From positions 186,001-250,000 of the forward strand of contig NZ_CP117770.1 in NCBI RefSeq assembly GCF_028623165.1: a stretch of DNA of 64,000 nt. The letters are read 5' to 3'. The translations under genes and the position numbers were made by a program. Source of the DNA: Nostoc sp. UHCC 0926 (GTDB lineage Bacteria > Cyanobacteriota > Cyanobacteriia > Cyanobacteriales > Nostocaceae). Positions 60,521 to 64,000 of this stretch are shown here, in pieces (position 1 is the first letter of the stretch; the number at the start of each line of letters is the position of its first letter). The notes beneath the pieces are model-generated. The model worked only from the letters and a program-made list of their open reading frames with translations, did not search any database and was not told the DNA's origin.

Positions 60521-61203
60521 AGGAAAAGGGCGATGCCTACGGCGGTAAACTACGCTCTTTGGGGGGGCGATCGCCAAATCGTTGGCATTGCCACTCCAAG
60601 AGTTGGCATTTACAAGCGAGGATAATCGAGATATTCAGTGCATTCAGCGTTGTTAACGCTACTGATGACATACTGTCCGGGAGCAACTGGCGATCGCGAT
60701 CGCTCCTCATCCTCGCTTGTATAGAAGCGATGCCTACGGCGGTAAACTACGCTGCTGCTCTCAACTAACAATTTTCTTAGAGGAAAAGAGCGATCCAGGG
60801 TGCGATCGCCTTTGTGTTTGGCTCCTCAAAGCGATGCCTTACTTTAAAGGGCTAAAACCTGAGTAGGTTCACTTTGACCGCAGCGCTTTGACTCTAGATT
60901 CTGCCAGTACAGTGATAAATTTGTTGCTTGAACTCGGTTAGCCACTGAGGGATTTTCTGAAGGCAATGGTTAAGTGGGCGTAGTTTACCGCCGTAGGCAT
61001 CGCATCTGTCTGTTCTCTTGTCTAACGAGATTGCACCTGCGATCTACTGTAGGCGGCAGCGCTTCTCTACGAGATGCAATAGGGGGCGATCGCAAACGGT
61101 ACATATTTCTTAATTTTGGCTACTATCATAAATCTATCGGTATTGCTAATATCCATCTGGAATCCTGTTTTGTACATTTGTAGCTTTGTTTGAGAATACA
61201 GTT
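60521..61203. repeat. Gene-free stretch with repeats and a 12-bp inverted repeat pair
   Basis: No gene is visible. TACAAGCGAGGA (60611-60622) and TCCTCGCTTGTA (60710-60721) are exact inverted repeats 87 bp apart, enclosing a HIP1 doublet. GCGATGCC..GGTAAACTACGC elements occur near 60532 and 60728, and an inverse copy near 60974. TTCTTAGAGG repeats occur at 60514 and 60774. Confidence 0.7.
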
Positions 61204-61527
61204 ATGACAAAACTAGTTAAATTTGATGTTGGTGATGGTCAGACAGTTTTGATTGAAGTTGAGGAAGTTAAATCTGAAGAGATCAAACCTGTTTCAAAAT
61301 CGCCGGGGGAACTGGCAGCTAAGGCACGCAAAACTTTGAGTGAAGCACTGGATGGTATTGAACCAATGGTGCGAACCTTGAAGCAGCGGCTCAATGCCCT
61401 AACCGCTCCGGAGGATGAAGTCGAGGTGAAATTCGGTGTTAAGCTGAGTGCTGAAATTGATGCTGTTGTAACAAAACTAGGGAGTGAAGCAACCTACGAA
61501 ATTACGTTGAAATGGAAAAATAAATGA
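61204..61527 (+). CDS. Trypco1 (CU044_2847) family protein, 107 aa
   Basis: The ATG at 61204 (MTKLVKFDVGDGQTVLIEVE) is preferred over 61186. KARKTLSEALDGIEPMVRTL, then EVEVKFGVKLSAEIDAVVTK and YEITLKWKNK, is the layout of the trypsin-co-occurring domain 1. The stop overlaps the start of the protease gene by 4 bp (ATGA), so the two are co-translated. It probably binds or regulates the adjacent protease. Confidence 0.85.
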   Translation: MTKLVKFDVGDGQTVLIEVEEVKSEEIKPVSKSPGELAAKARKTLSEALDGIEPMVRTLKQRLNALTAPEDEVEVKFGVKLSAEIDAVVTKLGSEATYEITLKWKNK

Positions 61528-63317
61528 CCTTCACCGTTGAAGATTACGAAAAGGCGATTGCCCGAATATTTCTTCTTAAACAAGATAAAAAAGAGCATGT
61601 GATAGGGACGGGATTTTTGATTGCGCCCGGTTACGTTTTGACCTGTGCACATGTGGTGTTGCAAGCGAACAATGTGGATGCGGATAACTTCACCAATGAC
61701 AAGTATAAAAAGCAGCCTGAAACAGAAATTTATTTAGATTTCCCTGTCCTTGCCAGTGGTCAAAAAATCAATGCGAAAGTAGTCGTATGGTTGCCCTATA
61801 ATCTAGAAAATGGTGATGTTGCGGTACTTAAACTACTCACTCCTCACCCACAGGAAGCGAAGCCAATGCCTCTGGTTGAGGTTTCACGGGCTGAGGTAGA
61901 GAATGATAAACACTCAGTTTACGGTTTCGGCAAGAGTCCGGCTGGTGGACGATCTGATGCCTACCGGCCTAAAGCTAATGTTGCTGGAGGTCGATTCCAA
62001 CTGTGCAAATACGGCGATCCAAATGATGAGACAATACAGCCAGGCTTTAGTGGCGCTCCTGTTTGGAACGATTCACGTCAATGTGTTATCGGCATGGTGG
62101 CAACGGCAACTGTAGCCAATGACAAGGAAGAAAAACAGAATACAGCTTATGCCATTCCGATTAGACAGCTACAAACTATCCTCAAGCAAGTTAACGCTTT
62201 CTGCTTACACGATATCCTGGCACAAAGCCTCAATCGGTGTGGCAGCAATGAGAAGCAAGATCAGTTCAGGAAGGCGATTAATAAGGCTTTACTAGACTGT
62301 AATCCTCAAGGAAGCGATCGCACCTGGCAACAGCAGCTAGTGGATTTGAGTATTGATCGTCCTCCTCCCACTGGTTGGGAAACCGAAGGCAGGCTTGTCT
62401 ACTTTGTAATGATGTTAGCTTTGATAAACGGCAGGCCAACATCCGCCTTAGAAGAATTAAAAGCTTGGGTAGAGCGATGCGGACATAAATATTCAGATTT
62501 ATTTGTTCGCTTTAATGACGAAATGAAACAGAAGAATGTCTTAGCCAGTAATGAATGTGAATGTCTAATGGTGGCTGTTGAACAAGTAGAGACATCGACG
62601 GATGAGTTGCGTGTATCCCTATGGGCTGTTCCTAATCGCGAAACCTATAACGCAGACAACCCACCAATGCCGCTAGTCCCGGAAAAAGTAGTTTCGCGTC
62701 AAGAACTACCTGTATTTGTGCGTGATCTAATTCGGGAAAAGCTTAATCCAGAGCCTACTCCGACTATTCATTTGTTTGTGCCACGGAAGTTGTTTGGTGA
62801 GAATTTTGAGATGCTTTCAGCAAGCCCCATGCTGGGAGCTGTTCTGGGTAGCGAATACCCCTTTGTTGTCCGAACTAACCCTTGGACTCACCCAATTGGC
62901 AAGCACTATAAACACGAGTGGCATAAGAAATGGAAACAGCTTGAAGAAGCTTTAGAAAAAAAGAGCGGTTCTGAGGTCAAGATTATAGACTGTTCACAGC
63001 CCCCCAAAAATTTAATTTCCAAGATAAAAGGCATCTATGCTGCAAGACTTAAAGAATGTAATTCTGTGGACAATTTGTTTGATTTGATTGCAGAAACTAC
63101 GGCGTTGCCAGTGGCACTATGGTCTCGCGATCCTCAATTTCAAAAGCACTTGGCTGATGTGTTGAAATGTACCGTTAAAGATTTACCTGAGCGCATTCGT
63201 CAGGAACGTGAAAAGGCATACAACTCTGATAAAAAATCTTTGCTGGGTCATCACCTAAGCCTGGTATGGGAAGATCCAAAAATCGTACCTCCCGATATGC
63301 AGTTTTATCCAGAGTAG
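61524..63317 (+). CDS. Trypsin-VMAP protein of a vWA-MoxR ternary system, 597 aa
   Basis: An N-terminal trypsin-like domain is complete: His43 in LTCAHVV, Asp98 in NGDVAVLKL, Ser176 in GFSGAPVW. A helical middle domain follows (NEKQDQFRKAINKALLDCNP, AALINGRPTSALEELKAW-like). The C-terminal VMAP region contains TPTIHLFVPRKLFGE and IAETTALPVALWSRDPQF. Such proteins were described as the effector/scaffold of vWA-MoxR-VMAP conflict systems. It lies 9 bp upstream of the MoxR gene. Cytoplasmic; no signal peptide. Confidence 0.85.
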   Translation: MTFTVEDYEKAIARIFLLKQDKKEHVIGTGFLIAPGYVLTCAHVVLQANNVDADNFTNDKYKKQPETEIYLDFPVLASGQKINAKVVVWLPYNLENGDVAVLKLLTPHPQEAKPMPLVEVSRAEVENDKHSVYGFGKSPAGGRSDAYRPKANVAGGRFQLCKYGDPNDETIQPGFSGAPVWNDSRQCVIGMVATATVANDKEEKQNTAYAIPIRQLQTILKQVNAFCLHDILAQSLNRCGSNEKQDQFRKAINKALLDCNPQGSDRTWQQQLVDLSIDRPPPTGWETEGRLVYFVMMLALINGRPTSALEELKAWVERCGHKYSDLFVRFNDEMKQKNVLASNECECLMVAVEQVETSTDELRVSLWAVPNRETYNADNPPMPLVPEKVVSRQELPVFVRDLIREKLNPEPTPTIHLFVPRKLFGENFEMLSASPMLGAVLGSEYPFVVRTNPWTHPIGKHYKHEWHKKWKQLEEALEKKSGSEVKIIDCSQPPKNLISKIKGIYAARLKECNSVDNLFDLIAETTALPVALWSRDPQFQKHLADVLKCTVKDLPERIRQEREKAYNSDKKSLLGHHLSLVWEDPKIVPPDMQFYPE

Positions 63318-63326
63318 GTTGACACC

Positions 63327-64000
63327 ATGAGCGACGAAAATTTAGAGGCTCAAGCCAGTACCGAAAAACTATTCAATCCGATTTTCAAAGGCACTGGAGA
63401 AGAGCGATTTCAACCCGAAGCCCCACTACTATTACCGCCTGCCCCCACCTGGCGACGGGCTGAACGCCGCAAGGAAGGCCGGGGCAAAACATTTCAAATA
63501 GGCCCCGAAGAAATTGAGATGGTAAATGCGGCGCTGTATCTGCGGCGACCTCTTCTGGTAACAGGGAAACCCGGCACAGGAAAAACCTCCCTGGCCTATG
63601 CTGTTGCCCACGAACTGGGAATGGGTGAAGTTCTATACTGGCCAATTACGACCCGGACAACTCTTCAAAATGGATTGTATCTTTATGATGCAATCTCTCG
63701 TCTGCAAGATGCCAACAGTTCACGTCCCCGTGCTGGAAACTCAGGAGAAGGTGACGATCGGTTTGAGAACATTGGTAATTATATCAGGTTGGGGCCATTA
63801 GGAACGGCATTGGTTCCTGCCAAAAAACCGCGCATTTTGATTGTTGATGAAATTGACAAGAGCGATATCGATCTGCCTAACGATTTGCTTTACGTCTTTG
63901 AGGAAGGAGCATTTGAGATTCCGGAGCTGGTGCGGATTGAAAATATAAAGGCTGAGGTAGAAGTGCGGACAGCTTATAAAGACAAGGAGGAGTTTACATT
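63327..64000 (+). CDS. MoxR-type AAA+ ATPase (cut by right edge)
   Basis: The frame is open from the ATG at 63327 to the window end (224 codons). Walker A is GKPGTGKT (80-87). Walker B is ILIVDEIDKSDIDLPNDLL (170-188). The N-terminal LLLPPAPTWRRAERRKEGRG linker is usual for the MoxR of ternary systems. It presumably couples ATP hydrolysis to activation of the VMAP protease. The vWA gene would be expected just outside the window. Confidence 0.88.
   Translation, partial: MSDENLEAQASTEKLFNPIFKGTGEERFQPEAPLLLPPAPTWRRAERRKEGRGKTFQIGPEEIEMVNAALYLRRPLLVTGKPGTGKTSLAYAVAHELGMGEVLYWPITTRTTLQNGLYLYDAISRLQDANSSRPRAGNSGEGDDRFENIGNYIRLGPLGTALVPAKKPRILIVDEIDKSDIDLPNDLLYVFEEGAFEIPELVRIENIKAEVEVRTAYKDKEEFT

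Noticed and set aside
60559-61183. Plus-strand ORFs of about 69 residues
   Set aside because: They are composed of HIP1 and palindromic repeat translation with no start signal.
1-64000. CRISPR arrays
   Set aside because: No regularly spaced identical repeats of 25-40 bp with unique spacers were found. The frequent short palindromic elements are irregularly dispersed, and HIP1 octamers give a false impression of repeats.
1-64000. tRNA or rRNA genes
   Set aside because: No cloverleaf with a GTTCGAATC-type T arm or rRNA signature was recognised on either strand.

Overview
The window looks like accessory DNA, a large plasmid or genomic island, of a filamentous cyanobacterium close to Nostoc, Anabaena or Calothrix. 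The HIP1 octamer GCGATCGC is extremely frequent. Intergenic gaps are filled with the palindromic repeats typical of Nostocales (GCGATGCC..ACGCCATCGC and CTACGAGACGCTCCGCG forms). Several proteins belong to cyanobacterium-rich families (RMD1/DUF155, DUF1400, AIM24, GIY-YIG variants). I see no rRNA, tRNA, ribosomal-protein or core metabolic genes. No database search was possible, so all names rest on motif and family recognition.

Layout. 1-1.0 kb: N-terminal part of a Tn3-family transposase. 2.5-3.85 kb: a methyltransferase and a frameshifted GIY-YIG nuclease. 3.9-8.3 kb: one minus-strand run of about twelve small, mostly unknown genes headed by an XRE regulator and a GIY-YIG protein. 8.5-11.2 kb: a minus-strand group with an SBD/ScoMcrA-like HNH nuclease, a protein with an AcrVA2-like C-terminus and a ParB/Srx-like protein. 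11.3-15.7 kb: an HNH protein, a DUF3696 AAA ATPase and an alarmone-type HD hydrolase. 15.8-21 kb: a repeat-rich stretch with a BON protein, a lipoprotein, RMD1, a DUF1400-SGNH fusion and decayed 3' ends of a helicase gene.

21.0-36.4 kb is a dense defence island on the minus strand. It holds a NERD-SF1 helicase, a second SF1 helicase, a prokaryotic viperin with its nucleotide kinase, a frameshifted EVE gene, a block of PLD-SNF2 helicase, HEPN protein, small membrane protein and Eco57I-like methyltransferase headed by an XRE regulator, and a PD-(D/E)XK-like protein. 36.4-46.4 kb carries a photolyase, a sigma factor, a NucS/DUF91-like nuclease, RecD2, an AIM24 protein and small unknown proteins. 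47.5-50.1 kb has a tyrosine recombinase module with an HNH protein and a small regulator.

52.0-54.2 kb holds short ORFs separated by a recurring TTCTTAGAGGAT boundary, which resembles a cassette array. 54.2-60.5 kb looks like a plasmid backbone: a membrane-anchored FtsK/VirD4-like ATPase, membrane and coiled-coil partners, two small DNA-binding-like proteins and a divergent plus-strand trio. 61.2-64.0 kb begins a Trypco1, trypsin-VMAP and MoxR ternary conflict system that continues past the right edge.

Taken together, at least four independent predicted anti-phage or conflict modules (viperin, HEPN/methyltransferase/helicase, HNH/SBD, MoxR-VMAP) are interleaved with mobile-element genes. The least described are the methyltransferase-TM-HEPN-PLD/SNF2 operon, the HNH/AcrVA2-like/ParB-like operon and the cassette-like array.
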